A DNA stretch of 64,000 nt from Clostridia bacterium (GTDB lineage Bacteria > Bacillota > Clostridia > UBA1212). The stretch's first letter is position 1. Each line of letters begins with the position of its first letter. The stretch lies in NCBI GenBank assembly GCA_017444825.1, contig JAFSVU010000050.1, forward strand, positions 124,001-188,000, given 5' to 3'. Shown here in pieces: positions 19,140 to 28,397 of the stretch. The position numbers and the translations under genes were made by a program. The notes under the pieces were generated by a model. The model was not told the origin of the DNA, made no database searches, and was given only the letters and a program-made list of their open reading frames with translations.

Positions 19140-19168
19140 TTTACAAAAAAAAGCCTTCATGCTAAAAT
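19140..19168 (+). promoter_or_regulatory. Promoter of the phosphodiester glycosidase gene
   Basis: TTTACA, 17 bases, TAAAAT, ending 85 bases before the ATG. It lies in the ~300-base divergent gap from the ClpP paralogue, where I see nothing else. Confidence 0.6.
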
Positions 19169-19252
19169 TATCCTCAGATAAAGAGGTCTCCCGTCTTCAG
19201 GAGATCCGTAAAAATCGCTGCTTTCCGCAGCCGTTGAAAGAGAGTAGGTACT

Positions 19253-20761
19253 ATGAAAAAAATTCTCATTCTTTTTATTTCCCTCGTCCTTCTGGTTTCC
19301 GCCGGCACTATCAACTCCTTCGCAATCACCGACACGAAGCTGAGCGGCGAGGTCTCAAGAACGACCGAAGAATTACATGAAGGCGTAACTTGCACTCACA
19401 TTTCGCTGGACTCCTCCTCGAAGTACAACAAAGAAGAGATCTGGGTCATAGAATTCGACCCCCGCAACCCCAAATTCGATCTTCAGGTAACCGGAGGCGG
19501 AAAATACACACGCAATCTCGTCACGGTCAAAGATACAGTCGAGAGATTCAAAGAAGCAAACAAAGATAAAGGCCTCGTCCCGATCACAGCCGTTAACGGA
19601 GACCTGTGGATGGTCGCTTACGCCCACGCCAGGATAGTAGGCCGCGGCACCTCTTACGGCGGATTCAGCGACGAAGTCGTAAAACACGAACTCACGATCC
19701 CGAGGGGATTGGATATGTACAACGGCGAGATCATTTCCAGCCCCCACACGTCTGCGGAGACACCCTTTGAGGGCCAGTTTGACGCTTTCGGCATCACCCC
19801 CGACGGCAGAACGGTTCTCGGCACACCCTCTCTCCAGATAAAGCTCAAGGATCTCTCCCAGCCCTCCATGGACGAGGTCAAGATCACGGGTCTCAACAGG
19901 CTTCCCGCCGACAAGGCCATCATGATCTATTCCGATAAATTCGGCGAGGATACGGCGTCTCTTGACGATGCTTACGAGATAGTTATCGATTGCGATTACG
20001 ACTACGTGATCAAGCAGGACGCTGTGATCAAGGGCAAGGTCACCTCCATTCACAAAGAGGGGGACGAGGAGCCCAAGATCCAGGAGAACAGACTTGTTTT
20101 AACGGCCAGAGGAACGAGATACATCCCCAAGGTCGAAGGCATCAAGGTCGGCGATGAGATCGAGGTTTCCTTCACCCTCAAGGGTAGCAAAAGCGATAAC
20201 GATATCTGGCAGGAAGTGACCAATATCGTCGGCGGCCACATCATCCTCGTTCGCAACGGAAAAGCCCAGTCCAACGGCGGAACCGACAAATACCCGGTGA
20301 CTATCATTGGCAATACTCCCGACGGCAATATCATTCTCCTCGTGGCAGACGGACGCCAGGCAGACTACTCTGTCGGCATCAAAGTCGGCGACATGCCCGA
20401 GATCTGTAAAAAGCTGGGATATCAGAACTGCTTCGTACTTGACGGCGGCGGAAGCGCCACGTTGGTCAACAAGAACGCGGAAGGCAACTACGAGGTCGTG
20501 AACAGACCCTGCGACAAGTTCGAAGACGGCACCTACGGCAGAGCGCGAACGGTGGTGAACTCCATCATTCTCTCCTATATTGACGAGTCACTGATCGAAA
20601 CACCTTCGCCCGAGCCCACCGCTGAGCCCACACCGGATCCTGATACACCGGAGCCACAGCCCGCGGAGAAAAAAGGCTGCGGATCCACTGTCACCGGCGG
20701 AGCGTTCCTTATCGGCATCGCAGCCGCGGCACTTTTGCTCGCAAAGAAAAAACATCACTGA
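19253..20761 (+). CDS. Secreted phosphodiester glycosidase (NAGPA-like) with C-terminal anchor
   Basis: 502-residue protein with an N-terminal signal peptide (MKKILILFISLVLLVSAG, cut near SFA). The phosphodiester glycosidase domain has the typical segments GRGTSYGG, VNGDLW and CFVLDGGGSATLV. The family removes sugar-phosphate caps or acts on cell-wall phosphodiesters; the substrate here is not known. After a short Pro-rich spacer the protein ends in KKGCGSTVTGG, a hydrophobic helix and KKKHH, which looks like a C-terminal sorting or membrane-retention signal. It is followed by PAP2, and both may concern cell-envelope phosphoglycans or lipids. Confidence 0.87.
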   Translation: MKKILILFISLVLLVSAGTINSFAITDTKLSGEVSRTTEELHEGVTCTHISLDSSSKYNKEEIWVIEFDPRNPKFDLQVTGGGKYTRNLVTVKDTVERFKEANKDKGLVPITAVNGDLWMVAYAHARIVGRGTSYGGFSDEVVKHELTIPRGLDMYNGEIISSPHTSAETPFEGQFDAFGITPDGRTVLGTPSLQIKLKDLSQPSMDEVKITGLNRLPADKAIMIYSDKFGEDTASLDDAYEIVIDCDYDYVIKQDAVIKGKVTSIHKEGDEEPKIQENRLVLTARGTRYIPKVEGIKVGDEIEVSFTLKGSKSDNDIWQEVTNIVGGHIILVRNGKAQSNGGTDKYPVTIIGNTPDGNIILLVADGRQADYSVGIKVGDMPEICKKLGYQNCFVLDGGGSATLVNKNAEGNYEVVNRPCDKFEDGTYGRARTVVNSIILSYIDESLIETPSPEPTAEPTPDPDTPEPQPAEKKGCGSTVTGGAFLIGIAAAALLLAKKKHH

Positions 20762-20818
20762 TCGAAGGAAGGCGCTTTACTCTTTATAAGCGCCTCACCG
20801 GTTTAAAGGGCCAAACAA

Positions 20819-21400
20819 ATGTCTTGGGAAATTGATTTTTTAAATTCCATCCAGAAGGGAATCGCAAACCCCTTCTTTGATACATTCTTCAAATACTTTA
20901 CGATGCTCGGCGAGGCGGTTGCTTTTGTCGTCCTCTGCCTTATTTTGGTGATACCCAGAAAGACCAGGAAGGTTGGTATTGAGATCGCCCTCGCCCTCAT
21001 CGGCGGAGTCCTCATTGGAAACCTCATCCTCAAGAATTCTCTTGCAAGACCAAGGCCTTTTACGGATCACCACGCCCTGATCGACGCAGCCCATCTTCTC
21101 ATAAAGAAGCCCTCGGACTACTCTTTCCCGTCGGGTCATACGCTGGCATCTTTCAACGCCGCTCTTGTCCTGTTCTATAATAAGAAAGGTTGGGGCGCCC
21201 TCGCTCTGTTCGGCGCAGCCCTGATCGCATTCTCCAGAATGTATCTGTTTGTGCACTACCCCACAGACATCCTCGGCGGATTCTTCCTTGCTGTGTTCAC
21301 GTCGCTGGCTGCCTTCACGACCTGCAGAGCACTTTTCGACAAATATCCCGTTGATAAATATAAGCTCAGCTTCAGGAAAAAGACTACAGAAAAAAAGTAA
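20819..21400 (+). CDS. PAP2-family membrane phosphatase
   Basis: 193-residue integral-membrane phosphatase with all three PAP2 signatures: KNSLARPRP (KX6RP), PSGHT and SRMYLFVHYPTD (SRX5HX3D). Members dephosphorylate undecaprenyl pyrophosphate, phosphatidylglycerophosphate or similar lipids. At least four hydrophobic segments are seen. It begins 57 bases after the phosphodiester glycosidase, presumably in the same transcript, and is followed by a strong terminator. Confidence 0.93.
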   Translation: MSWEIDFLNSIQKGIANPFFDTFFKYFTMLGEAVAFVVLCLILVIPRKTRKVGIEIALALIGGVLIGNLILKNSLARPRPFTDHHALIDAAHLLIKKPSDYSFPSGHTLASFNAALVLFYNKKGWGALALFGAALIAFSRMYLFVHYPTDILGGFFLAVFTSLAAFTTCRALFDKYPVDKYKLSFRKKTTEKK

Positions 21401-21457
21401 ATATCAGAAATAACGCTTAATCTTTAGATGCGGGCTGTAACGTCAGGCATCACGACC

Positions 21458-21481
21458 CGGGGGCTTCGGCCCCCGTTTTTA
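21458..21481 (+). terminator. Terminator after PAP2 gene
   Basis: CGGGGGC-TTCG-GCCCCCG followed by TTTTT. The T tract touches the stop codon of the convergent YigZ-type gene. Confidence 0.92.
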
Positions 21482-22156
21482 TTCGATGTTGAAAAAGCCT
21501 TTTTTGCCGGCATTGAAAAGACAGGTCCCGGCGGTGGCGTCATTGATCTCAGCCACAAATTGCGAAAGCTTTGAAACAGGGACCGTGACCTCAAGGTTCA
21601 CGTTTTCGGTAAATACAGGCTCTTCTCTTAAAAGCGGATAGCTTTCAAGTATCTTTGCGATCTTGCCGTAGCGGTCGTAACTGAAGCACATATTGACGGT
21701 CCTTGCGGTCACCATGCAGACCCTACCCGCGGCAGCAATGCCGTCTGTGGCGGAATTTGAATATGCTCTTGTAAGGCCCGAGGCGCCGAGAAGTATTCCG
21801 CCGAAATATCTTGTGACCACCACAGCCACGTCAATTATCCCGCTCTTTGTAATGGCATCCAGCACCGGCATGCCTGCGGTTCCTTTCGGTTCACCGTCGT
21901 CCGAGAAGCGGACCGTCTCTACCCCGCCGCCTCCGACTTTGTATGCATAAACGTTGTGCCTGGCGTCCGGGAACTCCGCCTTCACACGGGAGACGAAGGC
22001 CGAGGCCTCCGCCTCGTTTTCAACGTGGGCGCAGGATGCGATAAACACCGATTTTTTCTCCGTAAATCTGGTCCTCGCGCTGCCGCAGGTGACGTAGGAC
22101 CGCTCCCCGGCGGCCAAGTCGTTCTCTATGATCTTCTGGAAATCATTTTCAGCCAT
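21479..22156 (-). CDS. YigZ/IMPACT family protein
   Basis: 225-residue protein of the YigZ/IMPACT family (UPF0029), with the hallmark segments RFSDDGEPKGTAGMPVL and VVVTRYFGGILLGASGL. The C-terminal ~75 residues form the second, EF-G-domain-V-like fold. Members are conserved but lack a well-established bacterial function; they have been linked to translation control by analogy with eukaryotic IMPACT. It has a short N-terminal extension (MAENDFQKIIEN) beyond the usual start. It converges with the PAP2 gene, and upstream lies a repeat array. Confidence 0.92.
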   Translation of the reverse strand: MAENDFQKIIENDLAAGERSYVTCGSARTRFTEKKSVFIASCAHVENEAEASAFVSRVKAEFPDARHNVYAYKVGGGGVETVRFSDDGEPKGTAGMPVLDAITKSGIIDVAVVVTRYFGGILLGASGLTRAYSNSATDGIAAAGRVCMVTARTVNMCFSYDRYGKIAKILESYPLLREEPVFTENVNLEVTVPVSKLSQFVAEINDATAGTCLFNAGKKGFFNIE

Positions 22157-22159
22157 CTG

Positions 22160-22370
22160 TCACCTTATACCCGGTACCTGTTACTCGTTACTTAAAGCGG
22201 CACCCCTTGAACTATTACTTATTACTTGAGCGGCACCCCTTGAACCATTACTTGTTACTTGAGCGGCACCCCTTGAACTATTACTTATTACTTGAGGCGG
22301 CACTCCCTCGAACTATTACTTATTACTTTGTCCGGCACTCGCTTTAACCTTTAGCGGCACTCCTTAGTTA
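22160..22370. repeat. Intergenic 33-bp repeat array (GCGGCACCCCTTGAAC type)
   Basis: Units start at 22197, 22230, 22263 and 22297 (33, 33 and 34 bases apart), and degenerate copies follow to about 22366. Each unit joins a GCGGCACCCC box to ATTACTTATTACTT. The same words build the arrays at 6290-6495 and around 60560-60805, but the 83-base hairpin core is absent here. The ~340-base gap before prfC otherwise contains only the prfC promoter. Confidence 0.85.
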
Positions 22371-22400
22371 TTGTACAGGAGGCGGCTGTCAAAATCAATC

Positions 22401-22429
22401 TTGAATCCGTCCTATTAAAATAATATAAT
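22401..22429 (+). promoter_or_regulatory. Promoter of prfC
   Basis: TTGAAT, 17 bases, TATAAT, about 70 bases before the prfC start and just after the repeat array. Confidence 0.72.
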
Positions 22430-22498
22430 GCTAATTTAGCGGGTCAAAAAACGGCATTGGCCAGGGCCCCAAAAAACAACCATACGGAGTGTAGATCA

Positions 22499-24094
22499 AT
22501 GAGCAACCGCACCCTTGAACAGGAAGTGAAAAGACGCAGGACCTTTGCGATAATTTCACACCCTGACGCAGGAAAAACGACCATGACCGAGAAACTGCTG
22601 CTTTACGGAGGAGCCATCAGGCTTGCAGGTTCCGTCAAAGCCAGAAAAACCGCCAGGCACGCGGTCTCCGACTGGATGGAGATCGAGAAACAGCGCGGCA
22701 TATCAGTCACCTCTTCGGTGCTCCAGTTTGAATATGAAGACTACTGTATAAACATTCTCGACACCCCCGGCCACCAGGACTTCTCAGAAGACACCTACCG
22801 CACTCTTATGGCGGCTGACTCCGCTGTGATGCTGATCGACGGCGCAAAAGGTGTTGAGGCTCAGACCATAAAACTGTTCCACGTGTGCAAAATGCGCGGG
22901 ATCCCGATATTTACGTTTGTCAATAAGATGGACCGGGCGGCCAAGAATCCATTCGACCTCATGAAGGAGATAGAGGACGTGCTGGGCATCTCCTCCTACC
23001 CCATGAACTGGCCAATAGGCACCGACGGTGACTTCAAGGGCGTCTACGACCGGGAAAACCTTAAGATCCGGCTTTTTGAAGGCGGAAACCACGGTATGTC
23101 TTTCGTTGATTCCAAGACGGGGGCCGTTGACGATCCTGAGTTTTCAAAGCTTCTTGGCACGTATTACCACGACAGACTCGTTGAAGAAATAGAGCTTCTT
23201 GATATGGCGGGTGAGGAATTCGACCTCGCCAAGGTTCTCTCCGGACAGCTTACTCCGGTATTCTTCGGCTCTGCTATGACAAATTTCGGTGTTTTGCCGT
23301 TTTTGGAGGCCTTCATCAAGATGGCGCCCTGCCCCGGCCAGCGCATTGCGGGCGAGACTATAATCGATCCGGTGGACACCCCATTCAGCGGCTTCATTTT
23401 CAAGATACAGGCCAATATGAATCCCGCCCACCGCGACAGACTTGCCTTTATGAGGATATGCTCCGGCAAATTTGAGAAAGGCATGGAAGCTTTTCACGGC
23501 ATTGGTGACCACAAAGTCAAGCTCTCTCAGCCCACCCAGTTCATGGCCCAGGAAAGGACTATAATCGAGGAAGCATATGCGGGAGATATAATCGGCCTGT
23601 TTGACCAGGGCGTGTTCCGGATCGGCGACACCATATCCGCGACAGATTCCCACCTCAGGTACGACGACATTCCAGTGTTCCCTTCGGAGCATTTTGCCAA
23701 GGTCACCTTCGCGGACTCCATGAAGCGCAAGCAGTTCCAGAAAGGCATTGAGCAGCTTGCCCAGGAAGGTGCCATACAGGTGTTCAAACAGCTTGACGTT
23801 GGCGTTGAGTCGCTTATCATTGGCGCTGTTGGCGTTCTCCAGTTTGAGGTGCTTGAGCACAGGCTGAAGAACGAATACGGCTGCCCCATCAAAATGACGA
23901 TACTCCCCCACCACCACGCCCGTTGGATAGTGTCACAGATCAACGACCCCAGGAAGCTGACTCTCACGAGCCAGACCATGATCGCCACAGACACCGACGG
24001 AAACTACGTGCTGATCTTCGAAAACGAGTGGGGAATAAGCTGGACCCTCGACAAAAACAAGGATCTGGCGCTGGAGGACATCAAAAAGAAATAA
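22499..24094 (+). CDS. prfC: Peptide chain release factor 3
   Basis: 531-residue translational GTPase RF3, which recycles RF1/RF2 after termination. It has the P-loop HPDAGKTTMTEKLLLYGG, the switch/G3 segment DTPGHQDFSEDTYR, the G4 motif NKMD, and the RF3-specific KARKTARHAVSDWM and C-terminal ending. The start at ATG 22499 fits the family; a longer frame upstream (14 codons) is not needed. It is the first gene of a plus-strand run. Confidence 0.96.
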   Translation: MSNRTLEQEVKRRRTFAIISHPDAGKTTMTEKLLLYGGAIRLAGSVKARKTARHAVSDWMEIEKQRGISVTSSVLQFEYEDYCINILDTPGHQDFSEDTYRTLMAADSAVMLIDGAKGVEAQTIKLFHVCKMRGIPIFTFVNKMDRAAKNPFDLMKEIEDVLGISSYPMNWPIGTDGDFKGVYDRENLKIRLFEGGNHGMSFVDSKTGAVDDPEFSKLLGTYYHDRLVEEIELLDMAGEEFDLAKVLSGQLTPVFFGSAMTNFGVLPFLEAFIKMAPCPGQRIAGETIIDPVDTPFSGFIFKIQANMNPAHRDRLAFMRICSGKFEKGMEAFHGIGDHKVKLSQPTQFMAQERTIIEEAYAGDIIGLFDQGVFRIGDTISATDSHLRYDDIPVFPSEHFAKVTFADSMKRKQFQKGIEQLAQEGAIQVFKQLDVGVESLIIGAVGVLQFEVLEHRLKNEYGCPIKMTILPHHHARWIVSQINDPRKLTLTSQTMIATDTDGNYVLIFENEWGISWTLDKNKDLALEDIKKK

Positions 24095-24155
24095 ACGGTT
24101 TCCGCACCTGCAGAAGCCGGCATAAAATTTCATCGTAAAGGAGAATTTGAAAGCA

Positions 24156-25361
24156 ATGAAACACATTTTCAGTCACATTAAGAACACAAGCGTTATCGCT
24201 ATTATTGCCATTATTCTCCTTGCCATTATTATTGCAGCCCCCGGCTGCAGTACTGATAAAAACCCTGATGATGACATCACCAAAGGCCTCAACACATACG
24301 CAAGTGAGGACACGAGCTACATCGTGAAGCTTGCGGATTATCACGATTTCACAATAACCAAGGACGTTTCCGTGAGCGCGGCCGAGATAAACGACAGCTA
24401 TCTTTCACACGTATCGGAGCTTGCCTCAAGGAATGACATGACCGTCGACCCGCCGGTTTTCGATCCCATTTTCGAGAAGCTCTGCTCCATCGTTCCCGCG
24501 GGTAAAACCGCCGAGACAGGTGATTTCATAGTGTTTGACTACAGCGGCAGCATTGACGGCGAGCCCCTGACAGGCGGAAAAGCTTCATACCAGCTGAACT
24601 GGCTGGGTTCCGGCCACTTCATTCCCGGTTTTGAAGAGTCCATCGTTGGTCACGCTGCGGGTACGACGTTTCCCATCACCGTGACTTTCCCCTCGTCATA
24701 TCCTCAGAACACGGATCTTGAGAACAAGGAAGCAGTGTTTGACATTACCATACGCTACATCCTCCCGGGCATCACAGATGAGGCGGTGAACGTGCTCCTC
24801 GAGTATGAAAAAACCAATTTCGACGAGACAAAGCTTGACGAGTCGGCGGTCTTCTCGCCCTCCTACAAAAACGCGACTGAGTACATTGGTTATACAAAGA
24901 ACAGTCTGAAGAGCAGCAAGGAGTCGTCCTTCGAGCAGAATATCGACGGTCACATAATGGAGTACCTGTACAAAAACAGCGAATTCGGAACTGTGCCGGA
25001 GTCTTTGATCAAGTCGTTTAAGGACAGCGTCGAATCAGCGGCGGCAATGTACGGCATCACGGTGGAGACTTACCTTTACTACGCTTACGGCGGAGTTTCC
25101 ATGGGGGCGCAGTACGATGAGCTGGCAAGGTTCCAGGTGTGCACAAGAGGCATCTTTTCAAAGATCATCCAGAATGAGAAAATGACGATTTCTCAAGCCG
25201 AGTTTGAGGAAAAGGGAGCCAGGATCGCTGAGAACTACGACTATGAAAGCATTGACGAGCTTGTGGCGAACGCCGGCAAGGAAAACGTGCTCAATTCGAT
25301 ACTCATTGACAAGGTGATGACCCTGCTCAAGGAAAACGTAAAATACCAGGTTATTGAATAA
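24156..25361 (+). CDS. Lipoprotein with FKBP domain and trigger-factor-like C-terminus
   Basis: 401-residue predicted lipoprotein: a basic start, a hydrophobic run rich in Ile/Ala and the lipobox IAAPGC. It would therefore act outside the membrane. The middle has an FKBP-type prolyl isomerase domain (DFIVFDYSGSIDGEPL, then GSGHFIPGFEESIVGH) in trigger-factor style, followed by a helical region like the trigger factor C-domain. The ribosome-binding N-domain is missing. It probably folds secreted proteins, as PrsA does. The start is ATG 24156, 12 bases from AAAGGAG; a TTG three codons earlier is too close to it. It lies 61 bases after prfC. Confidence 0.83.
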   Translation: MKHIFSHIKNTSVIAIIAIILLAIIIAAPGCSTDKNPDDDITKGLNTYASEDTSYIVKLADYHDFTITKDVSVSAAEINDSYLSHVSELASRNDMTVDPPVFDPIFEKLCSIVPAGKTAETGDFIVFDYSGSIDGEPLTGGKASYQLNWLGSGHFIPGFEESIVGHAAGTTFPITVTFPSSYPQNTDLENKEAVFDITIRYILPGITDEAVNVLLEYEKTNFDETKLDESAVFSPSYKNATEYIGYTKNSLKSSKESSFEQNIDGHIMEYLYKNSEFGTVPESLIKSFKDSVESAAAMYGITVETYLYYAYGGVSMGAQYDELARFQVCTRGIFSKIIQNEKMTISQAEFEEKGARIAENYDYESIDELVANAGKENVLNSILIDKVMTLLKENVKYQVIE

Positions 25362-25454
25362 CTGCAAAACCGCAGTAACGCCCGGATGATCACCGGTTAA
25401 AGATCCGGGACGAAGATATTTAAATTCAAGGGGAATACCCAGGAGGCATACTAA

Positions 25455-27761
25455 ATGGAAAATCAACTGAAAGCAATAGCACAGCGCATAGCAGAATCAA
25501 GGACCATATCCGGTAAATCCGTTGCCGAAATGGCCGAGATCATCGGGATCTCCGAACGCCAATATGAAGAATACGAGAGAGGCGAGACGGATTTCTCCTT
25601 CACTTTTCTCTATAAATGCGCAAAAATATTTAACATAGACGTCTACGACCTTCTCACGGGCGAGAGCACAAAGCTCTCCACGTATCAGGTGGTGAGAAAC
25701 GGGGCCGGTTTCCCGCTGGCACGCCGCAAAGGTTTTTCGTACAACCATCTGGCTGTAAACTTTAAGGAAAAGCAGACGGAGCCCTTCCTCGTGACGGCAC
25801 CGTACGACGAGGCCGCTCTTGACAAACCGATCAAGCTTTCATCCCACAGAGGGGTCGAATTTGACTACGTTCTCAGCGGAACCCTGAAGGTTCAGATTGG
25901 CGACCACACCGAAGTGCTGAACGCCGGCGACAGCGTCTACTACAACAGCGAAACGCCCCACGGCATGATCGCGGTGAACGGAAAGCCCTGCGAGTTTCTG
26001 GCAATACTGACCGACGACAAGGGTGACGCCCTCTTCTACGAGCAGCCCGCGATAACCGAGACCGCTCCGAAGGACAGCTCCGCAAAGACCCCCTCCTCCG
26101 AAAAGATCGTATATCCGTCATACATTTATGACGAGTTCATTGACGTCACAGAGGATGAGGGCGGAAACCTGAAGGACATTTCATTTAAGAACGTCGACAG
26201 ATTCAATTTCGGCTTTGACGTCGTAGATAAGATCGCAGCAAGGGAGCCGGACAGGCTTGCAATGCTCCACATCAGCGTGAACGGCGATGAAAGACGTTTC
26301 ACGTTTGACGATATGCGCCGTTACACGAACAAAACGGCCAACTATCTGAAATCCATTGGCATCAAAAAAGGAGACAGAGTTTTACTTGTTCTCAAGCGCC
26401 ACTACCAGTTCTGGTTCTCGATCATAGCACTGCATAAGCTGGGAGCCATAGCCATTCCAGCCACAAACCAGCTGGTGGAGCATGACTTCGTATACCGTTT
26501 CAATGCGGCAGGTGTGAAAATGGTCATCGCCACCGCCGACGGAGACGTAACCAATCAGATCGAAAAAGCACTGCCCCAGTGCCCCGAGCTCACCGAAAAG
26601 ATAATCGTGGGCGGCAGTCGCGATGGCTGGCGTTCGTTTGACGACGAGATCGAGCTGTTCAGCTCTCACTTCTCCTACGGCACAGAGGATGAAAAGCCCT
26701 GCGGCTGGGAACCCGCCATAATGTTCTTCACATCAGGTACTACAGGCTATCCCAAGATCGCGGTACACGCCCACACTTATGCCCTTGGTCATTTCATAAC
26801 CGCCAGATACTGGCACAAAGTTAGGCCCGACGGCATTCATCTCACTATCTCCGACACAGGATGGGGAAAAGCTCTCTGGGGCAAGCTCTATGGGCAATGG
26901 CTCTGCGGCGGCGCGGTCTTCGTGTACGACTTTGACAGATTTAAATCTGAAGAGATCCTCCCGATGTTTAAGAAGTACAACATCACCACGTTCTGCGCTC
27001 CTCCCACGATGTACCGTTTCTTCATAAAGGACGAGCTGGAAAAATACGACCTTTCAAGCATTAAATATGCAACCGTGGCCGGCGAGGCTCTGAATCCGGA
27101 GGTCTTCAATGCGTTTCTGAAGCTCACGGGCCTCAAGATCATGGAGGCGTTCGGCCAGACCGAGACCACCCTCACAGTCGGGAACCTCTCCGGTATGACT
27201 CCCAAGGTGGGATCAATGGGCAAGCCTTCGCCAATGTACAACGTCGAAATCGTCGACCCCGACGGCAATCCCTGCAAGACAGGTGACGTTGGCGAGATCG
27301 TGATCAAAGCACCCGATAAGAACTCGCAGGTGGGCCTGTTCCTGGGCTATTACAGAGATCAGGAGAACACCGACAAAGTATGGCACGACGGCTACTACCA
27401 CACCGGAGATACCGCGTGGAAGGATGAGGACGGCCACTACTGGTACGTCGGGCGCACCGACGACCTAATCAAATCGTCAGGCTACCGCATCGGGCCCTTT
27501 GAGATCGAAAGCGTCATAATGGAGTTGCCCTACGTTCTTGAATGTGCAGTCACCGGCGTTCCGGATCCTATCAGAGGCCAGGTCGTCAAGGCAACGGTCG
27601 TTCTGACCAAAGGCACAGTACCCACCGACGATCTCAAGAAGGAGATCCAGAACTACGTGAAGAAGCAGACAGCGCCATACAAATACCCCAGAGTAGTCGA
27701 ATTCGTTTCGGATCTCCCGAAGACGATCAGCGGCAAAATAATGAGGAATAAGCTCCGCTGA
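25455..27761 (+). CDS. Fusion: XRE HTH regulator - cupin - acyl/acetyl-CoA synthetase
   Basis: 768-residue, three-domain protein. Residues 1-~70 are an XRE-type helix-turn-helix (SVAEMAEIIGISERQYEEYERG). Residues ~110-185 are a cupin (HRGVEFDYVLSGTLKVQIG, then SETPHGMIAV). From ~235 there is an adenylate-forming enzyme of the acetyl-CoA or medium-chain acyl-CoA synthetase type: P-loop-like FFTSGTTGYPKIAVH, FGQTETT, TGD, and a C-terminal GRTDDLIKSSGYRIGPFEIE with catalytic Lys in SGKIMRNKLR. The enzyme half likely activates a carboxylate with ATP and CoA. The HTH-cupin half resembles small-ligand sensing regulators, so the protein may be a metabolic sensor. AGGAGG precedes the start. Confidence 0.88.
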   Translation: MENQLKAIAQRIAESRTISGKSVAEMAEIIGISERQYEEYERGETDFSFTFLYKCAKIFNIDVYDLLTGESTKLSTYQVVRNGAGFPLARRKGFSYNHLAVNFKEKQTEPFLVTAPYDEAALDKPIKLSSHRGVEFDYVLSGTLKVQIGDHTEVLNAGDSVYYNSETPHGMIAVNGKPCEFLAILTDDKGDALFYEQPAITETAPKDSSAKTPSSEKIVYPSYIYDEFIDVTEDEGGNLKDISFKNVDRFNFGFDVVDKIAAREPDRLAMLHISVNGDERRFTFDDMRRYTNKTANYLKSIGIKKGDRVLLVLKRHYQFWFSIIALHKLGAIAIPATNQLVEHDFVYRFNAAGVKMVIATADGDVTNQIEKALPQCPELTEKIIVGGSRDGWRSFDDEIELFSSHFSYGTEDEKPCGWEPAIMFFTSGTTGYPKIAVHAHTYALGHFITARYWHKVRPDGIHLTISDTGWGKALWGKLYGQWLCGGAVFVYDFDRFKSEEILPMFKKYNITTFCAPPTMYRFFIKDELEKYDLSSIKYATVAGEALNPEVFNAFLKLTGLKIMEAFGQTETTLTVGNLSGMTPKVGSMGKPSPMYNVEIVDPDGNPCKTGDVGEIVIKAPDKNSQVGLFLGYYRDQENTDKVWHDGYYHTGDTAWKDEDGHYWYVGRTDDLIKSSGYRIGPFEIESVIMELPYVLECAVTGVPDPIRGQVVKATVVLTKGTVPTDDLKKEIQNYVKKQTAPYKYPRVVEFVSDLPKTISGKIMRNKLR

Positions 27762-27790
27762 GCTGCCAAAACCAAAGGAATGATCAACCA

Positions 27791-28312
27791 ATGAAGACCG
27801 TAATCGTAATAAACGGCCGCGGAGGCTGCGGCAAGGATACAATATGCGATATCTGCGCCGGCCTTTACCGTGTCGTCAACGTCTCCAGTATAACACCGAT
27901 AAAGGAGATCGCCGCCCTGGGCGGATGGAACGGTGAGAAGGACCCCAAATCCCGCAAAATGCTGGCGGATCTGAAGGAGCTTTTCACCGAATACAACGAC
28001 CTTCCCACAAAGTATATCCTTTCGGAGCTCGACAGGTTTCTGGCATCGGACAGCGAGATACTTTTCGTCCATATCCGTGAGGCATCAGAAATAAAGAAGT
28101 TTGTGAAGCAGGCATCAGAAAAGTGCGGCGTGATCACCCTGCTCGTCAAGAGACACACAGGCGATTACTCATCAGAAGCTCTCGGCAATGCCTCAGACGA
28201 CAATGTAGAAGATTACGATTACGACTTCACGTTTATAAACAGCGCCGCTTCGGTCGAAGCTCTGTCAAAGGATGTGGAATCATTCTTTAAAACCAATATC
28301 ATGAAGGGCTGA
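27791..28312 (+). CDS. P-loop kinase-like protein
   Basis: 173-residue protein with a Walker A loop GRGGCGKDT at 9-17, of the form seen in nucleotide or dNMP kinases and other small-molecule kinases. It has a later acidic strand ILFVHIREASEI and a C-terminal ASVEALSKDVESFF helix. I cannot name the substrate. It follows the HTH-cupin-synthetase gene by 29 bases and is likely cotranscribed. It is followed by a bidirectional terminator. Confidence 0.7.
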   Translation: MKTVIVINGRGGCGKDTICDICAGLYRVVNVSSITPIKEIAALGGWNGEKDPKSRKMLADLKELFTEYNDLPTKYILSELDRFLASDSEILFVHIREASEIKKFVKQASEKCGVITLLVKRHTGDYSSEALGNASDDNVEDYDYDFTFINSAASVEALSKDVESFFKTNIMKG

Positions 28313-28333
28313 AAAGACCCCTTCAATTTGCTG

Positions 28334-28375
28334 AAAAGCGCAGCGTCCTCCAAGAAACGAAGGCGCCGCGCTTTT
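28334..28375. terminator. Bidirectional terminator between converging genes
   Basis: AAAAGCGCAGCG pairs with CGCCGCGCTTTT (one mismatch). There is an A run on the left and a T run on the right, so it works for both the plus-strand gene and proA on the minus strand. Confidence 0.75.
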
Positions 28376-28397
28376 ATGTTATCCTATTCCTTATACG

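Noticed and set aside
22160-22370. CRISPR-like spacing of 33-base units
   Set aside because: The units repeat across their full length with no unique spacers, and the words match low-complexity arrays elsewhere in the window. No cas gene is present.
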